64,000 bases of DNA from Lactarius indigo (lineage: Eukaryota > Basidiomycota > Agaricomycetes > Russulales > Russulaceae), in the NCBI GenBank assembly GCA_025766275.1, contig JAFKAC010000037.1, positions 372,001-436,000 on the forward strand, in the 5' to 3' direction. A model generated the notes under the pieces. It did not search any database. It had not been told where the DNA came from and saw nothing but the letters and a program-made list of their open reading frames with translations. Below are positions 1-11,779 of this stretch, piece after piece. Both the position numbers and the translations under genes were made by a program. The first letter of the stretch is position 1. Every line of letters begins with the position of its first letter.

Positions 1-1324
1 GGCGGATTGCTCGCAAAGCTCCAGGTGTTAGCCTGCTTTTTCGTACTCATGAATACATGGTACGCTCGATGCCAACAATTAGTCTGGTGCCGGACTGACG
101 CAACTCGCATTCAGGGGTATCGTTAACACCTTCGGGGCGTACCAGTCCTTTTATGAGGTCGACCTTCTTAGCTCGCACTCTCCATCTGCCATCTCGTGGA
201 TTGGCTCCATTCAGGCCTTCCTGCTTTTCATTGTCAGCGTTCTCACGGGACCCATTTTCGACGCTGGTTACATCCGCGCCCTCCTCGGCGTGGGATCGTT
301 TCTTGTCATTCTCGGCATAATGATGACCAGCCTGGTGGAGCAATACTACCAGGCCCTCCTTACCCAAAGCGTCTGCATCGGCCTCGGCGCAGGCATGATG
401 TTCGTACCCAGCGTCTCCATCGTGTCCACCTATTTCGACAAGCACCGTTCATTTGCCATCGGTGTCAGTGCCAGCGGTAGCAGTATCGGTGAGTAGCGGG
501 CAGTGGCGTTTACTTGCACATGCATGCTGACGGTGTCGTCTCCCCCGCTCCCCATTCGTTTATTAGGCGGGATAATCTACCCGACCATATTCCACGAGCT
601 GCAACCGAGGATCGGCTTCGGCTGGGCGACTCGCGTCATTGGTCTCATCGCACTCGTTACCCTCGGCATCGCCAATGTCGTCACGCGCCAGCGCGTCGTG
701 CCTACGACCCGCCGCAAGCTTTTCGACGTCTCGGCGCTGCGTGAGCCGCCCTTCATCTTCTGCGCGTTGGGGTTCTGCTTTGGCTTCATCGGCGTCTACA
801 ACCCCTTCTTCTACATCACGACCTTCGCGCTCTCCAAGACCGGCGCGAGCTCGACCCTCGCCTTCTATTTCGTGCCTATCCTCAACGCCGCCTCTGTTTT
901 TGGCCGCCTCGCACCTACCGCGCTTGCGGACCGTGTAGGCACACTTAACACCACCATCCCGTGCGCCCTTATCTGCGGCGTACTCGCCCTCGCGTGGACC
1001 GCCGTGCACAGCACCGGCGCCCTCCTCGCCTTTGCGCTCCTCTACGGCTTCTTCTCCGGCTCGTTCGTCACGCTCCCCCCGAGCACGCTGGTCGAGCTCT
1101 CACCGGACCTCAGCAAGGTCGGCACACGCATCGGCATGGGCTTCGGCGTCTCCGGCCTCGGCGTGCTCGTCGGCTCCCCCGTTGGCGGCGCCCTCCTCAA
1201 CTTCCATACGGGCCAATTTGTCCACATGCAGGTATTCTGCGCAGTCACTATGTTCGTCGCATGTGCGATGCTCGTCGTGGCACGAGTAGCAAAGTCCGGC
1301 CTTGTCGTGATTACCAAGGCTTAG
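1..1324 (+). CDS. MFS transporter, monocarboxylate-transporter-like (5' end outside window)
   Basis: Plasma-membrane 12-helix carrier of the fungal monocarboxylate permease-like group (MCH/Esbp6 relatives); substrate cannot be told. Exons 1-59, 115-488 and 567-1324 join in frame (introns 60-114 and 489-566, both GT-AG) to give 396 visible residues and a TAG stop. The window opens on Gly-Gly followed by a hydrophobic helix, which fits the DGG motif at the start of TM1 in this family, so only the cytoplasmic N-terminus is missing. Visible marks are the first helices (CFFVLMNTW, GIVNTFGAYQSFYE), the second-helix region with GPIFDAGY, the FDKHRSFAIGVSASGSSIGG loop-helix typical of these fungal MCTs, and Gly-rich C-terminal helices. 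Family assignment is secure; the substrate is inference only. Confidence 0.85.
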
Positions 1325-2347
1325 ATTTCGATCGCGATGACGCGCGGGATCTGTCTCGGGCTCACTCGGGCGCCGTGAGTCTCTATCGGTTCACGCGTGA
1401 TAAGCAACTAATTATAATCGTGTTTAGTGGCCTCGGGGTGACATGGTGCGGTATCTCGAGTTACTGCCTCTGTTTCTCTGGCGCTTCAAAAAAAAAAGGT
1501 AATGGATCTAATTTGTGATAATTAAGATGACGAAAAAGTGTTCGACGAATGAGTAGTACCACGCGAAGGCACGAATTGCCGACGTTTTGCATTTCGGTTA
1601 ATATGGCATGTCGAGACGGTCGCAGGAATGGATACAATGTAGATGGGAACCCCCAGATCAGCTATCAAAGATCCTACTGCGGGACCAATTTTTGCATAGA
1701 GCTCCGGTTAAACTCGTACCGTCCTGACGCCCTTTGGCGTGTGAACGGAGACAAGGACAAAACTCATCAGAACCAGTCACGGTCGTAGGCAAAGCCGCGG
1801 ACAAAATTAGTTGCTAAGAGGTAGGTCTCTTACAAAGAAGCCCGCCGTCGAAGTCTACATAAACAAGCCCAAAGCGAGGAGCAAAATCGAGTGTATCCAA
1901 AGGGGTCGGTACAAGTGGATTGTAATGTGCTGGGCTTCAGCATTATCCATCAATGGGTGCGGCAGCGATTGGTCGTAACTTACGAGATATCCCAGCGCCT
2001 ATGGGCGAAGCTTAATGGTGGGAAAATAAGTTAACTCTGATGAGAGCCGGACATACTGTACGGATGCATGTGGCTTTTCTCGACTGACAAATTACGGTCC
2101 ATAGGTGGATATGACACATTGCGCCCAGGAATGGGGATTCTCGGATTTGGATATTGTGGATTCGGGCTGCATCAGCAGTCCGAAGGCCGATTCGTCAGCG
2201 GCTTACTGAGGCCGACACAAAGTACACTATTCGAAAATACTGGGACGGTGACGACGCATGATGTCAGGAGCCCCTGTTCGTCGGCCTTATAAGCCTTGAT
2301 TTACGCAGCCCAACCCCATCACTCCTTGCTATACGAGCTGCGCAATA
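1325..2347. other. intergenic, no gene seen
   Basis: Contains 3' flank of the transporter with an A-rich run near 1487-1497 and the 5' flank of the oxidoreductase. The open frames here are short, lack splice continuity and resemble nothing I recognise. Confidence 0.6.
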
Positions 2348-3599
2348 ATGGCACCAACAAAACAACAAAACGCTGTCTACATAACGGAAACCGGCCCCAC
2401 GTTTGGTCAAAAAGATGTTCCAAAACCAGGTCCCGGTCAGATCCTCGTCAAGGTGGTGGCTGCGGCGCAGAACCCCACAGACTGTCAGTTCAGACTCACT
2501 ATTGGGAGGAAGTATCACTCACTTGTTACCTTCAGGGAAGTCGATCGGACGTGCTCTCAAAGCGAGTAAATACGGCGCCATTGTCGGAAACGATTTCGCG
2601 GGCACAGTTGAAGAACTTGGGCCGGACGTCCCGGCGGGTGCGAGGACCGTTGGAGAGCGCGTTGCAGGTTTCGTACTAGGCAGTCAGTCGGCTCCCGGAT
2701 ATCTTACTAGTTGGACTTCGTACTGAGCCCAGTTCCAGCCGTCTCCGCAAATGGCTCGTTCGCGGAATATGTAGTCGCGGATGCAGAACGTGGCATCGTG
2801 CCAATCCCCGAGAGTTGGTCGTTCGAGGAAGCCGCCCAGCTCGGCGTGGCTCCATTCACCGCCTTGCAATGCCTACACGAGACTCTCGAGCTACCTTCGC
2901 CCTTCGAGGCCCTGTCCGGACCCCAACGTACCATCCTCATCTGGGGCGGTGCCTCATCTGTTGGCCAGTATGTGATCCAGTTCGCCAAGCTCGGCGGTCT
3001 TCGGGTCATAACGACGGCGTCGCCAAAGAACTTTGACCTCGTCAAAGGCCTTGGCGCGGATGAGGTGTTCGACTACCGCGACGAGAGCATCGTAGAAAAT
3101 ATTCGCGCTGCTACCAACAACGCACTCGACATCGCTGTAGACACGATTTCAGATGGTAAGACGCCGGTGCAAGTCGCCGGTGCGATCGGGGACAAGGGCG
3201 GAAGGGTAGCCATCATTCTTCCGTACGAGAGCCCTCGCCCGGACGTGAAGGTCAGGTTCAGCATGGCACCCGATTTACTCAAAAGTGTACGCTCCTCGTA
3301 TAGGCTTGCCTTCACCAATACGGTTTTGCTCATGGTCTCCTAGGAATCGAATGGAAAGTGGTACGTCGATCTGTTGACCAAGGCCCTTGCCACGGGCAAG
3401 ATTAAGCCGAACCCTGTCCACATCCAACCCGGTGGTCTCGTCGGCGTGAAGGGAGGCTTGCAGTATATGCAAGAGGGAAAGGTAATTCACCTGATCGTCT
3501 GCGGGAGATGGTGAACTGACATCGATGACAACTCGACAGGTTAGCGCACAGAAGCTCACATATCGTATTGCAGACACGCCACCCACACCGGAATTCTGA
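2348..3599 (+). CDS. Medium-chain dehydrogenase/reductase, ToxD/trans-enoyl-reductase-like
   Basis: NAD(P)H-dependent oxidoreductase of the MDR superfamily, closest in look to fungal ToxD/LovC-type trans-enoyl reductases. Five exons (2348-2483, 2536-2682, 2733-3286, 3344-3481, 3540-3599) splice in frame through four GT-AG introns of 50-59 bp to 344 residues, the usual family length. The N-terminal GroES-like domain begins MAPTKQQNAVYITETG and carries GNDFAGTVEELG. The Rossmann dinucleotide loop is WGGASSVGQYVIQFAK near residue 162. The end is SAQKLTYRIADTP. There is no structural-zinc Cys cluster, as expected for enoyl-reductase-like members. No polyketide synthase lies beside it in the window, so it is not evidently part of a cluster. 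The third donor (GTACGC at 3287) and the second (GTCAGT at 2683) were chosen to keep the frame. Confidence 0.85.
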
Positions 3600-4281
3600 G
3601 TGAAGTGGAATTCTTCCTGTTGTATCGCATGTACTATTGTTTGAGATGGCAACGATGGTCGCAAGCGCGACATGTGGGAACTGATAATATACAAGAAATT
3701 AAATACTCTTCGAGTTTTTGTTTGTGTCAGCTGTTGGGGGCTGAAGCGATAGACGCGGTCTTGATATATCTACCTAAGAGAGAGGGCTTCTCCGTCGACG
3801 TTGCCATTAAACAGCATTCACATGTTGAGAGCACGACAGAATCAGCGAGAAAATCCCATTGAATTCGACGTGAATGTCCCAACTGAAGTAGTATGTGCTT
3901 GCCAACTTGAACCAGCGTGTGAGACAGATGACTTCCGCGAATTAAATAGTCTGGGATTCAGTGCCGTGGTCTTACCGTAGTAAAGGATATGCGTTGTCGC
4001 TGCCTCGCTGCAGCTGACAGTCTGGCGCCCGAGCCCAGGTCACGTTTTGTTTCCCAGCCTTGGGCCTGAGGCTGTGTATCGCCAAACATGGCTCGAATCA
4101 TTAGGCTGTATTTGTTTTTTCCTTCTTATCGTTGTCGTCTACAAGATGTCTGTAATCCGTGAGTGAAACTTGTGACTGACCTACCCCGTAGCTAGCTTAT
4201 GAATGTTGGTTAGCTTTCGGTGATTTCCCCAAGGATTCTTCTGCCGAAAAGGATGCGGTTGGTGGATCTGTCGACACCATC
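3600..4281. other. intergenic, no gene seen
   Basis: No convincing coding sequence. An upstream start for the next gene at 4146 with a 37-bp intron (4159-4195) would be in frame, but the intron is shorter than any other here, so it was not adopted. Confidence 0.5.
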
Positions 4282-7186
4282 ATGTCCGCGGTCCAAACGT
4301 CTCTCGACATACTCAAGGAGGCCAGTTCTCTGATGTCCAAGGTCCCTTTTATCTCCTCGATCGCTGGGGCGCTACACTATGCGATACAGGTTCACGGCGT
4401 ACGTTCCCCCTTCACGATTTCGGGGGCCTTATTTGCTGATAATCGATGGTCGTGCGATTAGGAGATTCGACAGTTCAAAGAGGACTGGGCGATAGTAGCG
4501 CAGAGGCTTGTCGAAGTTGCGAATATCGTCATCAGTGTCGGGAAGTCATGCGAAACCCATGGGCTGGGCGAGGAAGACCTTGCTCATTTGGAAAATGCCT
4601 TGCAGCCCCTCCAGAAGTGCGTTGAGTCCTATCCCGAGCAGTTGTTTACTACACCTTCTGACCTACTCAAAGGAGCCTGGAAACGATCGGGCGAACGCTC
4701 AAGGAATGCGCTGATTACGGAGCAATCAGAAAGGTGTTACAGCGCGCGGACATTCAAACGAAGGTCAAACAATGCGACAAGCATGTTATCGTATGCGCTT
4801 CATATCTTCCAGGTTCGTCCGAACTATAGTATCCTCCTCGCCGTTCGTCTGATCAATCCCCCCTGGGTTCGAAGACGAAGTTGGCTCTTCATATACACTT
4901 TACGCAGCTTATTCAGCTTATTCAAAAGCCGTCCGGTACACTACATTTCTTCTCTGAGAGGTTTTAGTTGATTTATCAATCCTTAGGTCAACGCTGTCGC
5001 CGTCACCGTCAGCTCGTCAGCGGCGGGATCCACTGGGAACATTACGTAAGTCCATCTCTGCGCCTTTTCTTACCCATTACTGTAGGTCCTCATATGTCTC
5101 GCCTAGGACTGTGTTGTCCAAGGCGCCCAAACCATCGGCACCCCAATTATTCTTTGGACGTGATCCCGAGCTTAATCAGATCCTCGACATGATTTTCGGG
5201 CCTCGTCCTGCTCGCATCGCCATCTTGGGACCCGGCGGTTATGGGAAGACCACTCTTGCGAACGCGGTGCTCGCCCATCGTCGCATTCGTGAGCGCTTTG
5301 GTGACGCGAGATATTTCGTCGCCTGTGAATCTGCAACTACGTCCGCCGACCTCTTGGTCGAGCTCGCGAAGGCTCTAGGCCTGTTAGACGCCGGCGACGC
5401 ATCTTGGTCCCATATAAAGACGTCGCTGACGAAGAAGAAGTGTATAATCTGTCTCGATAACTTTGAGTCGCCTTGGGACCAGGCCGCTGAGATACGAAAT
5501 TCAGTCGAAGACCTGCTCTCCAAGATTACGTCGCTGCGCTCCGTCACAGTGCTTGTCACCATGCGTGGCACTGAGAGGCCCGATCGGACCCATTGGACAC
5601 AGCCTGCTCTAGCTCCGTTGAAGACCCTTGATAATCACGCGGCTCAAGTAGCCTGGCAGCGTATTGCCAATAATTTTGATAGCTCCGCTAAGCAACTTAT
5701 CGCGGCGGTGGACAATGTTCCGCTTGCGGTCAATGTGTTGGCTCACCTCGCTCAGGCCACGTCGCCTGCGTTGTTGTTGAAGGAGTGGAAAGAAAAGTAC
5801 ACCCGGCTTGTTCAAAGGGGTCATTCCCATAAACTGTCGAACATGGAGTCATCGATCCAGCTCTCTCTTAATAGCAAGCGGATGAGAGACAACCCTGCGG
5901 CTAGGGAGTTGCTTGGGGTGCTAAGCGTACTTCCGGACGGCATTCACACGGAACTTCTGGACAAGTTTAAAGGTGTACTCGACATCGACATTCTATCGTG
6001 TCTGCGCGCCCTTCAGCAATGTAGCCTTGTTGACGTTACCGCAGAGAGATATCGAAGTCATTCCATTATCCGTCACTTTTGCCTCAGTCAGGGCCTTCTG
6101 CTACCAAGGCACGAAGAGCTATTAAACAATTTTTACATCGCTCTGGCGATGACAAATAGATATCAAGCAGGCTGTGATGATTATGCGGAGATGGTGCTAG
6201 AGGCAAATAACACCAAGGCTACCCTGTCTAGACTTTTGAAGTCAAACTATCAGGATCAATCCATGCTTGTCAATGCTGTTCTGACATTTGTCAACTTCTG
6301 CATAAACATTGGAGACTACAGTGATCAGCTGCTGGATGAAGCTATCAAATTTATACAGCAGAACCTTCTTTCCATATCATTGGAGATAGGGTGTCTTCAG
6401 CGCTGGGGAAGACTCCTTTACCGCACACATGATTTAGAAAATGCCAAACTCAAGTTACAAGCAGCAGAAATGCTTTGTGTTTCAAGTTTAAATCATGACA
6501 AGATTCTGCATGCCAAGATTTTAAGAGATCTTGGTGACATCTACCTTGATCAAGGGGCAACAATTGGAGCAGAAGCTGTATTTCAAAAAGCTTTGCAGCT
6601 GTCTGAGGCAGCCCATGATACCTTGGGTCAAGCAAATTGTTATTCAAAACTTGGAGGCATATATATGAAGCTCAGGAGATTACCAGATGCTGGTGCTGCC
6701 TACAATAAGGCCTTGGAATTCCATAAGGCCCTTGATGATAATGTTGGCCAAGGAAGTGATCATAGGGGGCTGGGTGATATCCAGTTACAGCTGCAGAAGT
6801 TTGATGAAGCAGAAGCCTCCTATCAAAAGGCCCTAGAATTTGACAAAGCGGCCAACTCTGTGCGGGGCCAAGCAAAGGATTATAAAGCACTAGGAAATAC
6901 TTATCTAAAGAAAAATCAGTTGGACGAAGCCGAAGCCTTTTTCGATAACGCCCTTAGGCTTTATCAGGCCATAAACTCTTCATCGGGTCAAGGCAACATA
7001 TTATATGACTTGGCAAAAATATATTTGAAGAGGTCACAGCTAAAGGACGCTAGGACGACAATTGAAAGGGCGCTGGCCATACACAAACTGGCACAAGATA
7101 AGGCGGGAGAGAAGATGGATCAGAGGTTGCTAGATCAGATCCTATCTAGGGACGGGGCAGTTGTCGCCGATGGAGAGAGACAATAA
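4282..7186 (+). CDS. NB-ARC/TPR signalling protein (fungal NLR-like STAND ATPase), probably frameshifted
   Basis: Cytoplasmic STAND-type NTPase with a helical N-terminal domain, NB-ARC and TPR repeats; agaricomycetes carry many such NLR-like genes, thought to act in non-self or stress sensing. Exons 4282-4398, 4462-4616, 4673-4812, 4987-5045 and about 5107-7186. The P-loop GPGGYGKTT is at 5228-5254, Walker B CIICLDNFES near 5440, and the GLPL-like NVPLAVNVLAHLA near 5715. From about 6440 to 7130 come five or six TPR units with a 40-residue period (..GDIYLDQG.., ..GGIYMKLRR.., ..GNTYLKKNQ..). The third exon is open in one frame through KQCDK but the family-like ALHIFQ end and the next exon need another frame, so one extra base near 4782 is likely. 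The TPR half is more AT-rich than the NB-ARC half. The start codon is uncertain. Confidence 0.75.
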
Positions 7187-8514
7187 GGCGCGAATTTAGT
7201 GTAGTAAGTTGATGTAACAGTAGCAAGCGTGCGGTAGTCGTAATGAATGTTCTTTGGCTCGTATATTGTAGTTCCAAAACCGCGGGTGATGGGCCTAGAA
7301 GCCGGAAATGATTAACTGGACGGACCGCGAAACGGAGCGGCACGTACCTCAGTGACTGGTCCCGCGAAAAAGGAGGCACCACAAAGAGGGAACGGTGACG
7401 CGACATATGACTCAAAGTGAGTAATTGGGTGGCGAGAACGAGATGTGACCGCTTATGTTCCTTCGCAGCGTCGCCTAGACTCGGCCTGACCCCGCTGAGG
7501 ATCACAGCCATCGTTGGACACGCTCGGCAGTGCAGCATGGCGTGCGATACAGTGAACAAATGACGCGCGTAGGACGTGGACAACTCTCTCAAGCAACTAC
7601 GGAAACGCTAGTTGACAACCCATTGAGGCAGCGGAGATGAAAACAAAAAACTCGAGTCCCGCAGGGAATAGGTAGCGCGGTAGAAACGACACATGCCGGC
7701 TTCGTAGCTGTGGTTATCAGTAAACATACTGGCAGAAATAATGTGGACTGAGCACGGGAGCGTATATTCCAGTGTCCGGCTCAACAAAGACGCTGCGACG
7801 AGTGAATGACGAAGCTTTCGCTTTCGGGATCCAAGTCATAGAGTTTCGATTGTACAAATCGATGTCAACAGCGCATGGGTGTTATTCGGCATGAAGACAG
7901 CCGACGTAGGTCACGGATTGAAGATGTGGTGATCGATGGCCTTCAAGATGACGGATGATGGATAGTCGATCGACTTGATCAAGGTCGACGTGAAAACACA
8001 ACCCGGTCGAAGGTGAGCCTGATCCCCGAGTTGTTAGTAGGGCGACGGAACCTCGATGCGAAATAACTTACACCGTACCGTACCAGAGGGGAACGCGCGG
8101 CGTAGCTCCTCCTCGCGCCAGGACCAAAAACGCATTGTGGTCCAAAGACGGTGACGAGCTATGTGGGAAATTATTAAAGGGGAGAGATATAAGGCAGACC
8201 TTCGAGTTGGACTAAGGAGACGTGTTCGGGTGCGATCACCTGATAACTTCACGCATTCAGGTGCGGATCAGCCTTTCACATCCATCCGGATCTAGATGGC
8301 AAAGCCCTAAAATCCGATCCGCGTGCGTTAGAGTCGTGCCTTTGTGATGTTAGAGGACCCGAGAGAAAGAACTCAAATCAGATTGCGGTTAAGACAGCGA
8401 CGGCGGGTCTGGTATAGTAAGTGATCAAATGAATATAGCAAAGATGCAGTGGCCGTGAATAGAATAACACGGGGCATTGTGTTGGGCTCGATAATAAGCA
8501 GTCGGACAGTATAA
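7187..8514. other. intergenic, no gene seen
   Basis: About 1.3 kb between a plus-strand gene end and a minus-strand gene end. Open frames on both strands lack family marks or splice continuity. Confidence 0.5.
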
Positions 8515-9191
8515 TCAGGCGGACACAGTCAAGACGTTGTCCGTAATGGGTTCTAGCATAGGGGCATCCGAGCCATGAGCTTGCAGGGCACGGTGCGCTG
8601 AAAAACAATCCAAGCAAGCAACAGTCTCACTGCGTCGGGTTACGAAAGTGAGAAAATTGAGGTCTTTCGAGAGGTCAATTACATCTACCTTTGAAGGATT
8701 TCTAAGCAGCATATCCGACAGATCGTCCGCCCACAGCCAGTTCCCTCGCGCTCTGGGCCCTTCACCTTCGAGATAGTATCTATATCTTCATCGCGGGCAC
8801 GTCTTCGACGTGTAGGTGAGGCGGTGCTTGGGTTACCGAGGGGAGGTGGAGAGGGTAACCGATAGGGCGATGGGTTGCGAGCGCCAGTCCCGCGAAAGCT
8901 AGGTACTGGCAGAGGGACACCTATACATGTCCGCACACAAATGGCGCACGTTGATGCGCTGCATCTGCGACGAGGTGAGGGCAATGAATTGTAAACCCTC
9001 TGGGCAGAGGGAACAACGACAAACCTCGCACAGACGAGAGGCGGACTGGATTTGAGGCCGATCGCTCGGTGGCACGAAGTGCATGTTGAGATTCTTGAAG
9101 GTTTCAGAGAAGTGGCCAAAATGTTTGGTGTCAGTAGAGGAACAAAGGAATTTGACAAGAGGCGACGACGCTTGAGTTGAGGCTGGCTCAT
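8515..9191 (-). CDS. Small Cys-rich zinc-binding (RING-like) protein, 185 aa
   Basis: Unknown function. Three exons (9191-9025, 8964-8689, 8629-8515) joined through introns of 60 and 59 bp give 185 residues ending SA and TGA. The Cys pattern is C37-x2-C40-H, C54-x2-C57-x4-C62-x2-C65-x3-C69 at the N-terminus, then a Pro/Ser/Arg-rich linker, then CGRTICRICC and a last CLDC in the third exon. This looks like a divergent cross-braced zinc fold resembling RING. I recall similar short Cys-rich proteins from basidiomycetes but can name no function. Splicing creates the CARCSAS Cys ladder exactly across the first intron, which supports the model. A decayed copy lies on the opposite strand at 11,780-12,180. 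The gene diverges from tRNA-Gly and epsin. Confidence 0.7.
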
Positions 9192-9286
9192 GGCTGTGGA
9201 TTAGTGGTGGAAGGGACGGTGCAAGAAACGCAGGCCACACGCACACAGGATTCAAGCGCACGTTCATAAGGCACCAATCAGGCAAG

Positions 9287-9294
9287 AAAAAAAA
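9287..9294 (-). terminator. RNA polymerase III terminator of tRNA-Gly
   Basis: Eight A on the plus strand (eight T on the transcript strand) directly after the discriminator base of the tRNA. Confidence 0.8.
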
Positions 9295-9366
9295 TACACC
9301 GAACGGGAATCGAACCCGTGCCGCTTGCTTGGAAGGCAAGCATGATAACCACTTCACCATCGGTGT
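9295..9366 (-). tRNA. tRNA-Gly: tRNA-Gly (anticodon UCC)
   Basis: 72-nt cloverleaf without intron. The acceptor stem pairs ACACCGA with TCGGTGT, followed by discriminator A. The anticodon stem CTTGC/GCAAG encloses the loop CTTCCAA, giving anticodon TCC for glycine GGA codons. The T arm contains GGTTCGATTCC (B box) and the D arm TGGTGAAGTGG (A box). CCA is not encoded, as expected for a nuclear gene. Confidence 0.93.
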
Positions 9367-9481
9367 TTCAAGTTTCGATTACTATAAGTGTCAATAGATG
9401 GCTATATGAAGGCGGAGCACTCCGAACGAGCCGGGCTCGGGCTGTCCGCCCGTTTTATCTTTGTCTTTACTTCCAACTACC

Positions 9482-11355
9482 ATGTCCCTTCAAACGTTCG
9501 GCAAAGGCGCGCTACGTGTCGCGAAGAATTACACGAAAGGCTACTCAGATGTGCAGGCTAAAGTTCGCGAAGCTACTTCCAACGATCCATGGGGCCCTTC
9601 TGGCACTCAGATGAACGAGATCGCGCAGATGACTTACAATCAGTGCGTTTCCCTTCCACGTCAACCACAGGGTTTTTATCCACTCAACATCGCGGCGTAG
9701 AAACGACTTCGTTGAAATTATGGAGATGCTGGACAAACGTCTCAATGACAAGGGCAAGAATTGGCGCCACGTCTTCAAAGTTCGTCTCTGTTCCAGTCTT
9801 GTAATGAGCCTGCTCAAGTCCCTCGCTTTATGACCAGTGCCTCACCGTTCTCGATTATCTCCTTCACGCAGGCTCAGAAAACGTCGTCGTCTACTTTCGG
9901 GATAACATCTATATCATCAAAACGCTCAAAGAGTTCCAGTTCGTCGATGAATACGGCAAGGATCAGGGCGCAAACGTCCGTCAGAAGGCCAAAGACATAA
10001 CGAACCTCCTCACGGATGAGGCGCGCCTCCGTCAAGAGCGCCGTTCTCGCGCGAACATGCGTGACCGCATGCTTGGCCAGCCCGATCAAGAGGAGGGTAG
10101 CGACGAACCTCCGGTCCCGCGGGGCGACGAGAACAACGCACGCCGCGCGAGAGGGGCGACAGGTGACGATGAATTACGACGCGCTATTGAGGAGAGCAAA
10201 CGCACCCTTGCTGCGGAGCAAGCCCGTGGTGTCGAAGATGCCGATCTCGCGAGGGCAATCAAACTCAGTGAAGAGGAGGAGGCGCGTCGCAAAGCCACTA
10301 TCACGGACTCTGGCTCGCTGTTCGATGAGCCGTACGTTCGTGTTCCTTGACCATTTTACCGATAACCCAAAAAGCGACGCCTTTAGGAGCAACAACTTGA
10401 TCGATCTGCAAGGCCAGAATAATGGACTACAGCCGCAGCTCACTATGCAGCCGCAGCTCACGGCGTTCAATCCATATCAGCAACAGGCGCAACAAGAGGC
10501 AATGCAGGTAAGCATGGTATTTTTGTTGATCGGTTCTTTGAGCGCTCGCTGACCGGACCACCGCTTCAGGCCGAGTGGGCAAGACAACAACAGGAATGGA
10601 TGATGCAGCAACAGCAGCAACAACAACAGCAACTACAATTACAGGCACAACAGGAAGAATGGATGCGCCAACAACTTGCACAGCAACAGGCGGCACAACA
10701 ACAAGCCGTTCTTGCGCAGCAACAGCAAGATTATCTTGCCGCCCAAGCCCAGGCCCAGCAACAAGCCAGGCTGGTCCCTCAGCAGACTGCATTTGGGTTC
10801 GGCATTCCCAAGCTACTGTTCTTTTTGGTGCACTAACGTCTTGCGCAATAGCTCGAACAATCCCTTTGCTGCCGTTTCATCACCTGCTCCACCACCAGTT
10901 CCATCACCCCAGCAGCAGCCCGCCCAGTCTCCTCTGTCCAACTTCTCGCTTCCGTCTACTTATGAGTCACATGCGTCGCCCCCTCGCCAAAACTATTCAC
11001 CGTCGCCGCAGCCGCAGCATGCGCCATCTCCGAAGCCATCTCCTCTACGTGCGCAGACTCGCACGGACCAGGAGCACGCTCATTTAGCGAGCTTGTTCGC
11101 TGCGCGTGATGGAGACGGCGTCGATACGTTCGGTAATGTTGGAGCCCTCCGGTACGCGTGCCCACTTACTATATCTCGGGCTTTTGTGGCTCACTGATGC
11201 GATGTCTGTTTCTCCGCAGCTTCGGACAAACAGAACACGGAAAGCTCGTCACACAAAAGACAGGCATCCAACCACAGAGCAGCTTCAATCCGTTCGCTCC
11301 ACAGCAGCAACAGCAGCAGGCGCAGAACCCCGAGCAGCCTTTCTTTACCATCTGA
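9482..11355 (+). CDS. ENT1: Epsin (ENTH domain clathrin/endocytosis adaptor)
   Basis: Endocytic adaptor that binds PI(4,5)P2, ubiquitinated cargo, clathrin and EH-domain proteins at plasma-membrane coats. Seven exons (9482-9642, 9701-9779, 9838-10331, 10387-10507, 10570-10796, 10852-11151, 11220-11355) splice in phase to 505 residues. Residues about 10-140 form the ENTH domain (VREATSNDPWGP, FVEIMEMLDKRL, NWRHVFKCLTVLDYLLHAGSE, DNIYIIKTLKEF, GANVRQKAK). Two ubiquitin-interacting motifs follow (DDELRRAIEESKR near 190, DADLARAIKLSEEEE near 214). The clathrin-box-like LIDL is near 249, then a Gln-rich exon, and two NPF motifs (SNNPFAAV, FNPFAP) for EH-domain binding. All introns are GT-AG, 55-68 bp; that at 10797-10851 has a perfect CACTAAC branch site. 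Orthology to yeast ENT1/ENT2 is by architecture. Confidence 0.95.
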
Positions 11356-11779
11356 GCCTTTTACTCTAGTGACGGTTCACCCGACCTACCCCCCTCCTCC
11401 GCTCTATACCCGCGCCTTCACCTAGTCTCTCTCGCCTCCTCCCTTCCTTTTCTTCCCACGCTCCCATCCGCGCCCCTTCTAAGATACGCTGATTGTAAGT
11501 ATGCGTCGCAGTGAACCGGTACACATTGGAAATGGTTGTTGGTCTGTTTTGCTGCTCGGTTGCCAGCCTCATCAGTGCATGCAGGGTTTCCTCTGTCTCT
11601 CGTCTTCTGCGAGAGAGGGGTTGTTTCGTGGACGTTCACTGTGCGTGCAATTACATGATTTTACTTTCTCTTTTGCGTATCTACGACAAACATGGATTTA
11701 CGACCTTACCGGATTCTTGATGGCGATATAGAATGTACCTGTAATTTCGAAATCGAACTGCCCCATCAACGCGCACGAA
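11356..11779. other. 3' flank of epsin, no gene seen
   Basis: Pyrimidine-rich 3' flank without recognisable coding sequence. Confidence 0.5.

Noticed and set aside
4588..4971. Continuous ORF over the NB-ARC N-terminal exons
   Set aside because: It reads through introns; spliced exons give the helical domain expected of the family.
10427..10792. Minus-strand ORF opposite the Gln-rich epsin exon
   Set aside because: CAA/CAG repeats read as open Val/Leu-rich frames on the other strand; epsin splicing is clear on the plus strand.
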